In this document: one piece after another, positions 1 through 13,560 of the stretch
Numbering within the stretch: the first letter of the stretch is position 1
Layout of the letters: each line of letters starts with the position of its first letter
Assembly: GCF_011391645.1 (NCBI RefSeq)
Contig: NZ_JAABQC010000008.1
Span: forward strand, 1-45,277
DNA from: Rhodoferax sp.
GTDB lineage: Bacteria > Pseudomonadota > Gammaproteobacteria > Burkholderiales > Burkholderiaceae_C
DNA length: 45,277 bases
Direction: 5' to 3'
Position numbers and translations under genes: made by a program
Notes under the pieces: model-generated
Told to the model about the DNA's origin: nothing
The model's input: only the letters and a program-made list of their open reading frames with translations
Databases searched by the model: none

Positions 1-16
1 ATTGAGTTTGATGTGT

Positions 17-75
17 CCCCAATTAATTCTTGAAATGCAATTACGGAAATTAATTGGAATCTGACCCCAATTATT
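17..75. repeat. AT-rich inverted repeat with a GGAATCTGACCCC-type motif
   Basis: CCAATTAATT at 19-28 is the exact reverse complement of AATTAATTGG at 48-57. It is followed by GGAATCTGACCCCAATTA at 56-73. CCCCAATTA occurs twice. Palindromic sequences containing this kind of string are often found as dispersed intergenic repeats beside REP-associated transposases in proteobacteria; that link is recalled, not tested. The element lies just upstream of the gltB promoter region and is cut by the window edge, so its full extent is unknown. Confidence 0.4.
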
Positions 76-80
76 TGGCT

Positions 81-96
81 TGGCATAATTGCTGCA
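81..96 (+). promoter_or_regulatory. possible sigma-54 promoter of gltBD
   Basis: TGGCATAATTGCTGCA has GG at 82-83 and GC at 94-95, separated by exactly 10 bases, which is the invariant GG/GC spacing of sigma-54 promoters (consensus TGGCAC-N5-TTGCA). The -12 half is CTGCA rather than TTGCA. The start of transcription would fall near 107, some 32 bases before the gltB start. Nitrogen control of glutamate synthase would make sense, but no NtrC site is visible and the match could be chance. Confidence 0.35.
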
Positions 97-138
97 ATGC
101 GGTAGAGTCTTCTTTTTGAAATTTACAGGAGCGCTCCC

Positions 139-4878
<4,740 letters not shown>

Positions 4879-4911
4879 CGCGGCACTGACCATCGAACAA
4901 GGAAAAATATC

Positions 4912-6378
4912 ATGGGAAAAGCTACCGGTTTCATGGAATACGAGCGCATTGAGGAGGGCTACAAGCCCGTGCCCGAGCGCCTGAAAAACTACAAAGAGTT
5001 CGTGATCGGGCTCGACGACCAGGCTGCCACGAAGCAAGCCGCGCGCTGCATGGACTGCGGCACGCCGTTTTGCAACAGCGGCTGCCCGGTCAACAACATC
5101 ATTCCCGACTTCAACGACCTGGTGTTTCAGGGCGACTGGAAAGAAGCCATTGAGGTGCTGCACAGCACCAACAACTTCCCCGAGTTCACCGGGCGCATCT
5201 GCCCGGCCCCGTGTGAAGCGGCCTGCACCCTGAATGTGAATGACGATGCCGTCGGCATCAAGTCAATCGAGCACGCCATCATCGACCGCGCCTGGGAAAG
5301 CGGCTGGGTCAAGCCGCAGCCGGCCAAAATTAAAACCGGCAAAAAAGTGGCCGTGGTGGGTTCCGGCCCGGCGGGCATGGCAGCCGCGCAGCAACTGGCC
5401 CGCGTTGGCCATGACGTGACCCTGTTCGAGAAAAATGACCGGGTGGGTGGTTTGCTGCGCTACGGCATTCCCGACTTCAAGATGGAAAAAACCCACATTG
5501 ACCGCCGGGTCGAGCAGCTCAAGTTGGAGGGCGTGACGATTCGCACCAGTGTGCTGGTGGGTGAGATGCCCAAGGGTTCCAGGGTGACCAACTGGGCCAA
5601 GGAAACCGTGACGCCCGCGCAGTTGCAGGCCGATTTCGACGCCGTGCTGCTGACCGGCGGTGCCGAGCAGTCGCGCGACCTGCCGGTGCCCGGGCGCGAC
5701 CTCGACGGTGTTTATTTTGCGATGGAGTTCCTGCCGCAGCAAAACAAGGTCAACGCCGGCGACAAGCTCAAGAACCAGTTGCGCGCCGACGGCAAACATG
5801 TGATCGTGATTGGCGGCGGCGACACCGGCTCCGACTGCGTCGGCACCAGCAACCGCCATGGCGCGCTCAGCGTGACCCAGTTCGAGGTCATGCCGCAGCC
5901 GCCGGTCGAAGAAAACCGGCCGCTGACCTGGCCCTACTGGCCCATGAAGCTGCGCACCAGTTCCAGCCACGACGAGGGTTGCGTGCGTGAATTTGCCATT
6001 TCCACCAAGGAATTCATGGGTGAAAAGGGCAAGCTGACCGGTCTCAAAACCGTGCATATCGAGCTGAAAGACGGCAAGATGGTCGAGATTCCCGGCACCG
6101 AGAAAACCTACCAGGCCGACCTGGTGTTGCTGGCCATGGGCTTTGTCAACCCGGTGGCCACCGTGCTCGACGCCTTTGGCGTGGACAAGGACAACCGGGG
6201 CAATGCCCGCGCCAGCACCGAGTTCACCGGCGGCTACGCCACCAACGTGGCCAAGGTGTTTGCCGCCGGCGACATGCGCCGAGGCCAAAGCCTGGTGGTT
6301 TGGGCCATCCGTGAAGGACGCCAGGCCGCCCGCGCGGTCGATGAGTTCCTGATGGGGTTCAGTGATTTGCCGCGCTGA
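4912..6378 (+). CDS. gltD: glutamate synthase [NADPH] small (beta) subunit
   Basis: This FAD- and 4Fe-4S-containing subunit oxidises NADPH and passes electrons to GltB. The 488-residue length is typical. The N-terminal cysteine-rich segment carries [15 protein letters not shown] at about residues 45-60 and CPAPCEAAC at about residues 98-106, the ligands for two 4Fe-4S clusters. An FAD-binding [14 protein letters not shown] motif lies near residue 150, and a second dinucleotide fold with GGGDTGSDC near residue 302 binds NADPH. AAGGA precedes the start by a suitable distance. A hairpin terminator follows about 60 bases downstream, so gltBD is likely a two-gene operon. Confidence 0.97.
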   Translation: MGKATGFMEYERIEEGYKPVPERLKNYKEFVIGLDDQAATKQAARCMDCGTPFCNSGCPVNNIIPDFNDLVFQGDWKEAIEVLHSTNNFPEFTGRICPAPCEAACTLNVNDDAVGIKSIEHAIIDRAWESGWVKPQPAKIKTGKKVAVVGSGPAGMAAAQQLARVGHDVTLFEKNDRVGGLLRYGIPDFKMEKTHIDRRVEQLKLEGVTIRTSVLVGEMPKGSRVTNWAKETVTPAQLQADFDAVLLTGGAEQSRDLPVPGRDLDGVYFAMEFLPQQNKVNAGDKLKNQLRADGKHVIVIGGGDTGSDCVGTSNRHGALSVTQFEVMPQPPVEENRPLTWPYWPMKLRTSSSHDEGCVREFAISTKEFMGEKGKLTGLKTVHIELKDGKMVEIPGTEKTYQADLVLLAMGFVNPVATVLDAFGVDKDNRGNARASTEFTGGYATNVAKVFAAGDMRRGQSLVVWAIREGRQAARAVDEFLMGFSDLPR

Positions 6379-6435
6379 GCCAGTGGTTTGGACAACGCGG
6401 CAACGCGCCATTAGGTGTAATCCCTTATGATCCAC

Positions 6436-6462
6436 GGCCGGGCAATCCCGGCCTTTCTGTTT
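6436..6462 (+). terminator. hairpin with T-rich tail after gltD, just ahead of mlaF
   Basis: GGCCGGG (6436-6442) pairs with CCCGGCC (6447-6453) around a CAAT loop, followed by TTTCTGTTT. This fits a Rho-independent terminator for gltBD. It ends only a few bases before the mlaF start at 6467, and no good Shine-Dalgarno sequence is seen there. A weak TATGAT at 6426-6431 could be a -10 box that would place the hairpin in the mlaF leader. Confidence 0.6.
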
Positions 6463-6466
6463 ATTT

Positions 6467-7285
6467 ATGGCCCAATTTTCATCAGACGCGCTTGTCGAAT
6501 TACGAAACCTCACCTTCGGGTACGGGGAGCGGGTGATTCTGGACGGCGTTTCGATGGAGATTCCGCGCGGCAAGGTGACGGCGCTGATGGGCGCCTCGGG
6601 TGGCGGCAAGACCACCCTGCTGCGGCTGATGGGCGGCCAGAACCGGGCGCAGTCAGGCCAATTGCTGTTTGACGGGCAAGATGTGACGCCCATGAGCCAG
6701 GCGCAAATCTATGCGGCGCGCCGCCGCATGGGCATGTTGTTTCAGTTTGGTGCGCTGTTTGCCGATTTGTCGGTTTTTGACAACGTCGCTTTCCCGCTGC
6801 GCGAGCACACCGATTTGCCGGAGACGCTGATCCGTCACATTGTGCTGATGAAACTCAACGCCGTCGGCCTGCGCGGTGCGTTTGATCTGATGCCCAGCGA
6901 CCTCTCGGGTGGCATGGCGCGCCGGGTTGCGCTGGCGCGCGCCATTGCGCTCGACCCCGAACTGGTGATGTACGACGAGCCTTTTTCGGGGCTGGACCCG
7001 ATTTCGCTCGGCACGGCGGCGCGCCTGATTCGTCAACTCAATGACTCAATGGGACTCACCAGCGTGTTTGTGTCACATGAGCTTGAACAAACGTTTACCA
7101 TTTCCGACCATGTGATCATCCTGGCCAATGGCAAAATTGCCATGCAGGGCACGCCCGCGCAGGTGCTCAAGAGCACCGACCCGCTGGTGTACCAGTATGT
7201 GAACGCCCTGGCAGAAGGCCCGGTGCGCTTTCATTACCCGGGTCCCTCGATTGACGAAGATTTTGGTGTGGAGGCCTGCGCATGA
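6467..7285 (+). CDS. mlaF: phospholipid ABC transporter ATP-binding protein MlaF
   Basis: This is the ATPase of the inner-membrane MlaFEDB complex, which moves phospholipids between inner and outer membranes and keeps outer-membrane lipid asymmetry. In the 272-residue protein the Walker A is GASGGGKTT at residues 42-50, the ABC signature is LSGGM at 146-150 and the Walker B is LVMYDEP at 166-172, with the H-loop histidine in VFVSHELE. It opens a six-gene run in the order F-E-D-A-C-B and overlaps mlaE by four bases (ATGA), which implies translational coupling. In this betaproteobacterial arrangement the outer-membrane lipoprotein gene mlaA lies inside the operon, whereas in E. coli it is elsewhere. 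Confidence 0.95.
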   Translation: MAQFSSDALVELRNLTFGYGERVILDGVSMEIPRGKVTALMGASGGGKTTLLRLMGGQNRAQSGQLLFDGQDVTPMSQAQIYAARRRMGMLFQFGALFADLSVFDNVAFPLREHTDLPETLIRHIVLMKLNAVGLRGAFDLMPSDLSGGMARRVALARAIALDPELVMYDEPFSGLDPISLGTAARLIRQLNDSMGLTSVFVSHELEQTFTISDHVIILANGKIAMQGTPAQVLKSTDPLVYQYVNALAEGPVRFHYPGPSIDEDFGVEACA

Positions 7286-8064
7286 GTTGGTACAAACCGG
7301 CCGATATTGGTCTGGCCACGCGCAATCAGCTGGCCGATCTGGGCCTGGGCGCCCGGCTCTTTTTGCGCCTGCTCACCACCTTGCCTGGCAGTCTGAAGCG
7401 TTTCGGCCTGATTCGCGACCAGATGCACTTTTTAGGCAATTACTCGCTCGCCATCATTGCGGTGTCGGGTTTGTTTGTCGGCTTTGTCTTTGGTTTGCAG
7501 GGTTATTACACCTTGCAGCGTTATGGCTCTTCGGAAGCCCTGGGTCTGCTGGTGGCGCTGAGCCTGGTGCGCGAGCTCGGGCCGGTGGTCACTGCCCTGT
7601 TGTTTGCCGGGCGCGCCGGCACCTCGCTCACCGCCGAGATCGGCCTGATGAAGGCGGGCGAGCAGATCAGCGTCATGGAAATGATGGCGGTTGACCCGGT
7701 GCAACGTGTCCTGGCGCCGCGCTTCTGGGCCGGGGTGATCGTCATGCCGCTGCTGGCCGCGGTGTTCAGCGCCATGGGCATCATTGGCGGCTGGGTGGTG
7801 GGTGTGCTCATGATCGGGGTCGACTCCGGCTCGTTCTGGAGCCAGATTCAGGGCGGTGTGGACGTCTGGCAGGACGTGGGCAACGGCGTGATCAAAAGCA
7901 TTGTGTTTGGCTTCACCGTCACCTTTATTGCACTGCTGCAGGGGTTCGAGGCGCAGCCGACGCCCGAGGGCGTGGCCAGCGCCACCACACGCACGGTGGT
8001 GGTGGCGTCGCTGGCCGTGCTGGGCCTGGATTTCATCCTGACCGCCATGATGTTCACCATCTGA
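7282..8064 (+). CDS. mlaE: phospholipid ABC transporter permease MlaE
   Basis: This is the inner-membrane permease of the Mla system. The 260-residue protein has about five to six hydrophobic segments and the strongly conserved MlaE/YrbE core, seen as VRELGPVVTALLFAGRAG near residues 95-112 followed by an E-I-G-L-M-K loop that contacts the ATPase. The start overlaps the mlaF stop (ATGA) and mlaD begins 15 bases after the stop. There is nothing unusual in length or composition. Confidence 0.95.
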   Translation: MSWYKPADIGLATRNQLADLGLGARLFLRLLTTLPGSLKRFGLIRDQMHFLGNYSLAIIAVSGLFVGFVFGLQGYYTLQRYGSSEALGLLVALSLVRELGPVVTALLFAGRAGTSLTAEIGLMKAGEQISVMEMMAVDPVQRVLAPRFWAGVIVMPLLAAVFSAMGIIGGWVVGVLMIGVDSGSFWSQIQGGVDVWQDVGNGVIKSIVFGFTVTFIALLQGFEAQPTPEGVASATTRTVVVASLAVLGLDFILTAMMFTI

Positions 8065-8079
8065 TTAGAAAGAAGTTTT

Positions 8080-8568
8080 ATGCAACGTTCAAAAAATGAT
8101 GTCTGGGTCGGCCTGTTTGTGCTGATCGGCGCTGCGGCAATTTTGTTTCTGGCGCTGCAGTCGGCCAACCTGCTGAGCCTGAGTTTTCAGAAGACCTACA
8201 TCGTCAAGGCCAAATTTGACAATGTGGGCGGTGTCAAGCCCAAGGCGGCGGTGCGCAGTGCCGGTGTGGTGGTGGGCCGGGTTGACAACATCGTGTTCGA
8301 TGACAAGTCGTTCCAGGCCGAGGTCACGCTGGCGCTAGAGAGCCAGTATGTGTTTCCCAAGGACAGTTCGCTCAAAATCCTGACCAGCGGGCTGCTTGGC
8401 GAGCAGTATCTGGGCATTGAGCCTGGCGCTGACGACAAAAATCTGGCGCCCGGCGACACCATCTCCAGCACCCAGTCGGCGGTGGTGCTCGAAAATCTGA
8501 TCAGCCAGTTCTTGTTTAGCAAGGCAGCGGAAGGCAGCAATGTGGATGCCAGCAGCATGAACAAATGA
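8080..8568 (+). CDS. mlaD: MCE-domain substrate-binding protein MlaD
   Basis: This inner-membrane-anchored periplasmic protein forms the hexameric ring of the Mla complex that passes lipid between MlaE and MlaC. The 162-residue protein has one N-terminal transmembrane helix (about residues 9-27) and a single MCE domain (about 38-115) with the family-typical V-G-G-V-K-P-x-A-x-V-R-x-A-G-V segment. The C-terminal hydrophobic helix that lines the pore follows. The stop codon overlaps the proposed mlaA start (ATGA). The length is close to that of E. coli MlaD. Confidence 0.94.
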   Translation: MQRSKNDVWVGLFVLIGAAAILFLALQSANLLSLSFQKTYIVKAKFDNVGGVKPKAAVRSAGVVVGRVDNIVFDDKSFQAEVTLALESQYVFPKDSSLKILTSGLLGEQYLGIEPGADDKNLAPGDTISSTQSAVVLENLISQFLFSKAAEGSNVDASSMNK

Positions 8569-9338
8569 AAGACAACCAAGCCATGAAAATTACGCCTCTT
8601 GCCGCCTGCCATGCAGTGACGCGCTCGGCCCTGGTGGCCGGCCTGTTGGTGCTGGCTGGCTGTGCCACCGGCCCCAACGCCAATCCGCGCGACCCGCTGG
8701 AGCCCCTCAACCGGGGCGTTTACAAGTTCAACGACGTTGTTGATCGGGCGCTGCTCAAGCCAGCGGCCACGGCCTACCGCGATGTGGTGCCGTCGCCGGC
8801 GCGCACCGGGGTTGCCAATTTCTTCAACAACGCGCAGGATGGCTGGTCGATTTTCAATAACGCCCTGCAACTCAAGGGGGAGGCGGCAGGCAACAGCCTG
8901 ATGCGTTTTCTGGTGAACACCTTCATGGGTTTTGGCGGTGTGCTCGACATTGCCTCCGAGATGCAGATCGAGCGCAGCACCGAAGATTTCGGGCAAACCT
9001 TGGGTCACTGGGGCGTGGGCGCCGGTCCCTATTTGTTGCTGCCCCTGCTGGGGCCGTCAACGTTGCGCGACACGGCTGCGCTGCCGGTGGATGGGCAGGG
9101 TAATCTGGCCACCAGTTTCGGTGACGTGCCGGTGCGCAATTCACTCATCGGCCTGAATTTGCTGAACCAGCGGTCCCGCTTTCTGGAGGCCTCGGCCATG
9201 CTGGACCAAGTGGCGCTTGACCCCTACACCTTTACCCGTGATGCTTTCCTGCAGCGGCGCCAAAATGATGTGTATGACGGTTATCCGCCCGATGACATCG
9301 AGCCGGTTCCGCCGGATGACGGCCCTTTGGCCAAGTAA
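8565..9338 (+). CDS. mlaA: outer-membrane lipoprotein MlaA (VacJ)
   Basis: MlaA sits in the outer membrane as a ring-shaped lipoprotein and removes mislocalised phospholipids from the outer leaflet, handing them to MlaC. The 257-residue protein has a signal peptide ending in the lipobox LAGC. It then shows the family signature DPLEPLNRGVYKFND and, further on, V-x-N-F-F-N-N and G-H-W-G-V-G-x-G-P-Y. The first ATG overlaps the mlaD stop (ATGA). A second in-frame ATG at 8583 would give a shorter n-region and is equally possible. The last 15 residues are acidic and Pro-rich. Confidence 0.94.
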   Translation: MKDNQAMKITPLAACHAVTRSALVAGLLVLAGCATGPNANPRDPLEPLNRGVYKFNDVVDRALLKPAATAYRDVVPSPARTGVANFFNNAQDGWSIFNNALQLKGEAAGNSLMRFLVNTFMGFGGVLDIASEMQIERSTEDFGQTLGHWGVGAGPYLLLPLLGPSTLRDTAALPVDGQGNLATSFGDVPVRNSLIGLNLLNQRSRFLEASAMLDQVALDPYTFTRDAFLQRRQNDVYDGYPPDDIEPVPPDDGPLAK

Positions 9339-9359
9339 TTTTTTTGGAGGAAAAAGACG

Positions 9360-10025
9360 ATGAAAAGAAGATTTTTAAACCAATGGCTGCTGGCGCTGGC
9401 CGCCAGTTTTTCGCTGTTCATGGCGGCCCCGGTGCATGCGGCAGATGAAGCGCCGGATGTGCTGATTGATCGCCTCACGCGGGAAGCCCTGGACACCATC
9501 CAGTCCGACAAGTCGGTGCAGGCCGGCAACGTGTCGCGCATCATTGAATTGGTCGACGAAAAAGTCATGCCCCACGTCAATTTTCAGCGCATGACCGCGT
9601 CTGCGGTGGGGCCGGGCTGGCGCCAGGCGACACCCGAGCAGCGCACCCGCCTTGAGGCCGAGTTCAAGATACTGCTGGCGCGCACCTATGCCGGTGCCAT
9701 GAGCCAGGCCAGAAACCTGAGTTACAGCATCAAGCCATTGCGCGCTGCACCCGATGACAAGGAAGTGATTGTTCGCACCCTGATCAAGGGTCGCGGCGAT
9801 CCAGCGCAACTGGACTACCGGCTTGAAAAAACACCGGGCGTTGGCGCCGGCTGGAAGATTTACAACATCAACGTGCTCGGCGTCTGGCTGGTGGAAACTT
9901 ACCGCAGCCAGTTTTCCCAGGAAATCAATGCCAAGGGGATTGACGGCCTGATCACCACATTGACCGAGCGCAACAAATCCAACGCGGCCGACTCGGCCAC
10001 CGCAGCAAAGCCTGTCAAAGGCTGA
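9360..10025 (+). CDS. mlaC: periplasmic phospholipid-binding protein MlaC
   Basis: MlaC is the soluble periplasmic shuttle that carries phospholipid between the MlaA complex and MlaFEDB. The 221-residue protein starts with a clear Sec signal peptide ending near VHAADE (about residue 28). The mature part has the MlaC/Ttg2D fold markers, including the helix with V-D-E-K-V-M-P-H-V-N-F and the GWKIYNINVLGVWLVETYR segment near residues 160-182. GGAGG at about 9345-9349 supports the start. It lies between mlaA and mlaB with very short gaps. Confidence 0.94.
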   Translation: MKRRFLNQWLLALAASFSLFMAAPVHAADEAPDVLIDRLTREALDTIQSDKSVQAGNVSRIIELVDEKVMPHVNFQRMTASAVGPGWRQATPEQRTRLEAEFKILLARTYAGAMSQARNLSYSIKPLRAAPDDKEVIVRTLIKGRGDPAQLDYRLEKTPGVGAGWKIYNINVLGVWLVETYRSQFSQEINAKGIDGLITTLTERNKSNAADSATAAKPVKG

Positions 10026-10027
10026 GC

Positions 10028-10300
10028 ATGCTGCGTTTGCCCAAAAGCCTGCTGCACGACAGCGCAACAGCGACCCTGGCCGAGATGCTGCGGGCGCTCG
10101 GCGACGAGCCTTCGAGCAGCGTTGCGGTGGACGCTTCAGCGCTGGAGCGCTTCGACTCCACCGCGCTGGCCGTGTTGCTGGAACTGCGCCGGGCCGCCTT
10201 GCTGGCGGGTAAAACGCTGGCCTTGAAAGGCATGCCGCAGCGCCTGCAGAATTTGGCGGCGCTGTATGGCATTGCCGAACTGCTGCCGTCAACTGCCTGA
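10028..10300 (+). CDS. mlaB: STAS-domain protein MlaB
   Basis: MlaB is the small cytoplasmic STAS-domain protein that binds MlaF and is needed for assembly and activity of the complex. The 90-residue product has the STAS core: a beta strand with V-A-V-D-A-S-A-L-E-R-F-D-S-T-A-L near residues 35-50, then a helix rich in Leu and Ala. The Asp-Ser-Thr motif is where related anti-anti-sigma factors are phosphorylated. It begins two bases after the mlaC stop and completes the operon. Sequence identity in this family is low, so the call rests largely on position. Confidence 0.87.
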   Translation: MLRLPKSLLHDSATATLAEMLRALGDEPSSSVAVDASALERFDSTALAVLLELRRAALLAGKTLALKGMPQRLQNLAALYGIAELLPSTA

Positions 10301-10323
10301 TGCCCCGGTAAAATAGCGGCCCC

Positions 10324-11265
10324 ATGCCCGCCATCTCATTCCAGTCGGTCTCCAAAAGCTACCCCTCCCCACGCGGCCCGCAGGGCGGCACTTTTCTGGC
10401 GCTTGACAACGTCAGCCTGGACATTGAAGCCGGTGAATTTTTCGGCCTGCTCGGCCCCAACGGCGCGGGCAAAACCACCCTGATCACCATTCTGGCCGGA
10501 CTTGCCAAAGCCAGCGCCGGGCGTGTCAGCGTGATGGGCCACGACGTGCAAACCGACTTTGCCGCAGCCCGCCGCGCCCTGGGTGTGGTGCCGCAAGAGC
10601 TGGTGTTCGACCCCTTTTTCAAGGTGCGCGAGGCGCTGCTGTTTCAGTCGGGCTACTTTGGCGTGAGGCACAACGAAGCCTGGGTTGACGAACTGCTCGA
10701 CAACCTGGGGCTCTCCGACAAGGCCGACGCCAACATGCGGGCGCTGTCGGGCGGCATGAAGCGCCGGCTGTTGGTGGCGCTGGCGCTGGTGCACAAGCCG
10801 CCGGTGATCGTGCTCGACGAGCCCACGGCCGGCGTTGACGTGGAACTGCGCCAGACGCTCTGGCATTTCATCGACAAGCTCAACAAGCAGGGGCACACCG
10901 TCTTGTTGACCACCCATTACCTCGAAGAAGCCGAGGCCCTGTGCGGCCGCATTGCCATGCTGAAAACTGGCAAAGTGGTGGCGCTCGACAGCACCAGCGC
11001 CCTGCTGAGCGCGGCGTCTGGCAATGTGTTGCGCTGCACGGTCGATGGCGACTTGCCGCCCGAGCTGGCGAGCCAGGCGCGCGTGACCGGGCGCGTGGTG
11101 CAATGGCCCGCCAAAGATGCCGGGGCGGTGGAGCATGCGCTGGCCCAGATTCGCCAGGCCGGCCTGACTGTGGCCGACATCGAGATTCGCCGCCCCGACC
11201 TCGAGGACGTCTTTTTAAAGGTGATGCACCAGCACCCCGGGCGCGATGATCGGGTTTCCCCATGA
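10324..11265 (+). CDS. ABC-2 type exporter ATP-binding protein (YadG-like)
   Basis: This is the ATPase of a two-component ABC-2 exporter with its permease partner in the next gene. In the 313-residue protein the Walker A is GPNGAGKT at residues 44-51, the signature is LSGGM at 140-144 and the Walker B is VIVLDEP at 160-166, with the H-loop in LLTTHYLEE. The C-terminal 80 residues form the accessory domain typical of the YadG/CcmA/NodI group. The stop overlaps the permease start (ATGA). The substrate is unknown. The conserved position between mlaB and ibaG suggests an envelope role, but that is inference. Confidence 0.88.
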   Translation: MPAISFQSVSKSYPSPRGPQGGTFLALDNVSLDIEAGEFFGLLGPNGAGKTTLITILAGLAKASAGRVSVMGHDVQTDFAAARRALGVVPQELVFDPFFKVREALLFQSGYFGVRHNEAWVDELLDNLGLSDKADANMRALSGGMKRRLLVALALVHKPPVIVLDEPTAGVDVELRQTLWHFIDKLNKQGHTVLLTTHYLEEAEALCGRIAMLKTGKVVALDSTSALLSAASGNVLRCTVDGDLPPELASQARVTGRVVQWPAKDAGAVEHALAQIRQAGLTVADIEIRRPDLEDVFLKVMHQHPGRDDRVSP

Positions 11266-12017
11266 CCGGCTGGCAAATGCTGCTTTACAAGGAAGTGTTG
11301 CGCTTCTGGCGTGTCGCGGCGCAGACCATCACCGGCCCGATCCTGACCGCCATGCTGTATTTGCTGGTCTTTGGCCAGGCGCTTGAGGCCCACGTCAAGG
11401 TCTACGACAACGTGAGTTACACCGCTTTTCTGGTGCCTGGCCTGGCCATGATGAGCCTGCTGCAAAACGCCTTTGCCAACAGCTCATCGTCCCTGGTTGC
11501 CAGCAAGGTGATGGGCAACCTGGTGTTTTTGCTGCTCACACCCCTGTCAGCCTGGCACTGGTTTGTTGCCTACGTCGGTGCGGCGGTGGTGCGTGGGCTG
11601 GTGGTGGGCGCAGGCGTGCTGGCGGTGTCGCTGATTTTTGCCGTGCCGCCGCTGCAGCAGCCGCTGTGGGCTGTGGTGTTTGCGCTTCTGGGGGCGGCGC
11701 TGATGGGCGCCCTGGGTGTGGTGGCGGGTTTGTGGTCGGAAAAATTCGAGCAGATGGCCGCGTTCCAGAACTTTGCCGTGATGCCCATGACGTTTTTGAG
11801 CGGTGTCTTTTATTCAATCAATTCGCTGCCGCCGTTCTGGCAGACGGTGAGCCATTTCAATCCGTTTTTCTACATGATTGACGGCTTCCGTTATGGCTTT
11901 TTTGGTGTCAGCGATGTCTCGCCCTGGCTTAGTCTGGGCATCGTGGCGACGGCCACGGCTGGCGTGGGCCTGTGGGCGTTGCTGCTGCTGCGAATGGGCT
12001 ACAAAATCCGTTCCTGA
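11262..12017 (+). CDS. ABC-2 type exporter permease (YadH-like)
   Basis: This membrane-spanning partner of the preceding ATPase has 251 residues and about six transmembrane helices. It shows the ABC-2 family pattern, including an early P-I-L-T-A-M-L-Y-L-L-V-F-G segment and the late F-L-S-G-V-F-Y-S-I-N-S-L-P motif (about residues 178-190) followed by P-F-F-Y-M-I-D-G-F-R-Y. Both are characteristic of YadH-like permeases. It is translationally coupled to the ATPase by a four-base overlap. The cargo cannot be told from sequence. Confidence 0.88.
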   Translation: MTGWQMLLYKEVLRFWRVAAQTITGPILTAMLYLLVFGQALEAHVKVYDNVSYTAFLVPGLAMMSLLQNAFANSSSSLVASKVMGNLVFLLLTPLSAWHWFVAYVGAAVVRGLVVGAGVLAVSLIFAVPPLQQPLWAVVFALLGAALMGALGVVAGLWSEKFEQMAAFQNFAVMPMTFLSGVFYSINSLPPFWQTVSHFNPFFYMIDGFRYGFFGVSDVSPWLSLGIVATATAGVGLWALLLLRMGYKIRS

Positions 12018-12036
12018 TTTCTTGTGAGATTCCAAT

Positions 12037-12279
12037 ATGACTGCTGAACAAATCAAACAACTCATTGCCGCCGGCCTGGCCTGCGACTACCTCACCCTTG
12101 AAGGTGACGGGCGTCACTGGTATGCCACGGTGGTTTCCAGCGAATTTGAAGGCAAGCGCGCCATTGCGCGCCACCAGCGGGTGTATGCCTGCCTGGGCAA
12201 CAAAATGAAAACCGATGAAATTCATGCCTTGTCGATGAAAACCTTCACGCCCGCCGAATGGGCGGCACAACCGGTCTGA
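12037..12279 (+). CDS. ibaG: BolA family protein IbaG
   Basis: This 80-residue cytoplasmic BolA-family protein has the conserved FEGKRAIARHQRVYACLG region and the C-terminal E-I-H-A-L-S-M-K-T-F-T-P-x-E-W segment. BolA-type proteins bind 2Fe-2S clusters together with monothiol glutaredoxins; IbaG is linked to acid stress and iron-sulfur trafficking. The location directly ahead of murA (three bases between stop and start) matches the ibaG-murA order found widely in proteobacteria, which separates it from BolA proper. Confidence 0.92.
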   Translation: MTAEQIKQLIAAGLACDYLTLEGDGRHWYATVVSSEFEGKRAIARHQRVYACLGNKMKTDEIHALSMKTFTPAEWAAQPV

Positions 12280-12282
12280 CCC

Positions 12283-13560
12283 ATGGATAAATTACTGATT
12301 CGAGGTGGCCGGCCGCTCAATGGCACGGTGATGATTTCTGGTGCCAAAAACGCGGCCCTGCCTGAGCTTTGCGCGACCCTGCTGACCGCCGAACCCGTCA
12401 CTTTGCGCAATGTGCCGCGCTTGCAGGACGTGGCCACCATGCGCAGGCTGCTCAACCATATGGGGGTGCAGACCCAGACGCACGGCGAGCGCGGTGGCAT
12501 GAGCTTCTCGGCCGCCGGACCCATCACACCCGAAGCGCCTTACGAACTGGTCAAGACCATGCGTGCGTCGGTGCTGGTGCTGGGGCCGCTGCTGGCGCGC
12601 TTCGGCCATGCCAGGGTGTCGCTGCCCGGAGGCTGCGCCATTGGCTCGCGCCCGGTCGACCAGCACATCAAGGGTCTGACGGCCATGGGTGCTGAAATCG
12701 TGGTCGAGCATGGTTATATGGTCGCCAAGTTGCCGGCAGGGCGCACCCGACTCAAGGGCGCGCGCATTGCGACCGACATGGTGACTGTCACCGGCACCGA
12801 AAACTTCATGATGGCAGCCACCCTGGCCGAGGGTGAAACCATTCTGGAAAACGCCGCGCAGGAGCCCGAGATTCCGGACCTGGCCGAAATGTTGATCCGG
12901 ATGGGCGCGCGCATCGAGGGGCATGGCACTAGCCGCATCCGCATTCAGGGCGTGGAATCTTTGCACGGCTGCTCCCACCAGGTGGTGGCCGACCGCATTG
13001 AAACCGGCACTTTCCTGTGCGCTGTGGCCGCCACCGGCGGTGATGTGGTGGCGCAGCATGGCCGCATCGAGCATTTGGAGGCGGTGGTGGAAAAGCTGCG
13101 CGACGCTGGCGTGACCGTCACCAAGGTGGCCGATGGCATCCGGGTGCAGTCAGCCGGTGCCGCCCTGCTCAAGGCGCAGGGCTTTCGCACCACCGAGTAC
13201 CCGGGTTTTCCGACCGACATGCAGGCCCAGTTCATGGCGCTCAATGCCGTGGCGCGGGGTGCGGCGAAGGTGACCGAGACCATTTTCGAGAACCGCTTCA
13301 TGCACGTCAACGAGCTGGTGCGGCTGGGCGCCAATATTCAAATTGACGGCAAAGTGGCGGTTGTCGAAGGGGTGCCCGCCTTGTCCGGCGCCACCGTGAT
13401 GGCCACCGACCTGCGGGCCTCGGCCAGCCTGGTGATTGCCGGCCTGGTGGCACAGGGCGAAACCCTGGTGGACCGCATCTACCACCTTGACCGTGGTTAT
13501 GACCAGATGGAGACCAAGCTGCGCGGCCTGGGTGCCGACATTGAAAGAGTCAAGGCATGA
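12283..13560 (+). CDS. murA: UDP-N-acetylglucosamine 1-carboxyvinyltransferase MurA
   Basis: MurA catalyses the first committed step of peptidoglycan synthesis, moving enolpyruvate from PEP to UDP-GlcNAc in the cytoplasm. The 425-residue length is typical. Lys22 lies in the S-G-A-K-N-A-A-L-P motif. The catalytic loop [12 protein letters not shown] carries the active-site cysteine at residue 118, so the enzyme belongs to the Cys form that fosfomycin alkylates. The C-terminal R-x-G-A-N-I region is intact. The stop overlaps the hisG start by four bases. Confidence 0.97.
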   Translation: MDKLLIRGGRPLNGTVMISGAKNAALPELCATLLTAEPVTLRNVPRLQDVATMRRLLNHMGVQTQTHGERGGMSFSAAGPITPEAPYELVKTMRASVLVLGPLLARFGHARVSLPGGCAIGSRPVDQHIKGLTAMGAEIVVEHGYMVAKLPAGRTRLKGARIATDMVTVTGTENFMMAATLAEGETILENAAQEPEIPDLAEMLIRMGARIEGHGTSRIRIQGVESLHGCSHQVVADRIETGTFLCAVAATGGDVVAQHGRIEHLEAVVEKLRDAGVTVTKVADGIRVQSAGAALLKAQGFRTTEYPGFPTDMQAQFMALNAVARGAAKVTETIFENRFMHVNELVRLGANIQIDGKVAVVEGVPALSGATVMATDLRASASLVIAGLVAQGETLVDRIYHLDRGYDQMETKLRGLGADIERVKA

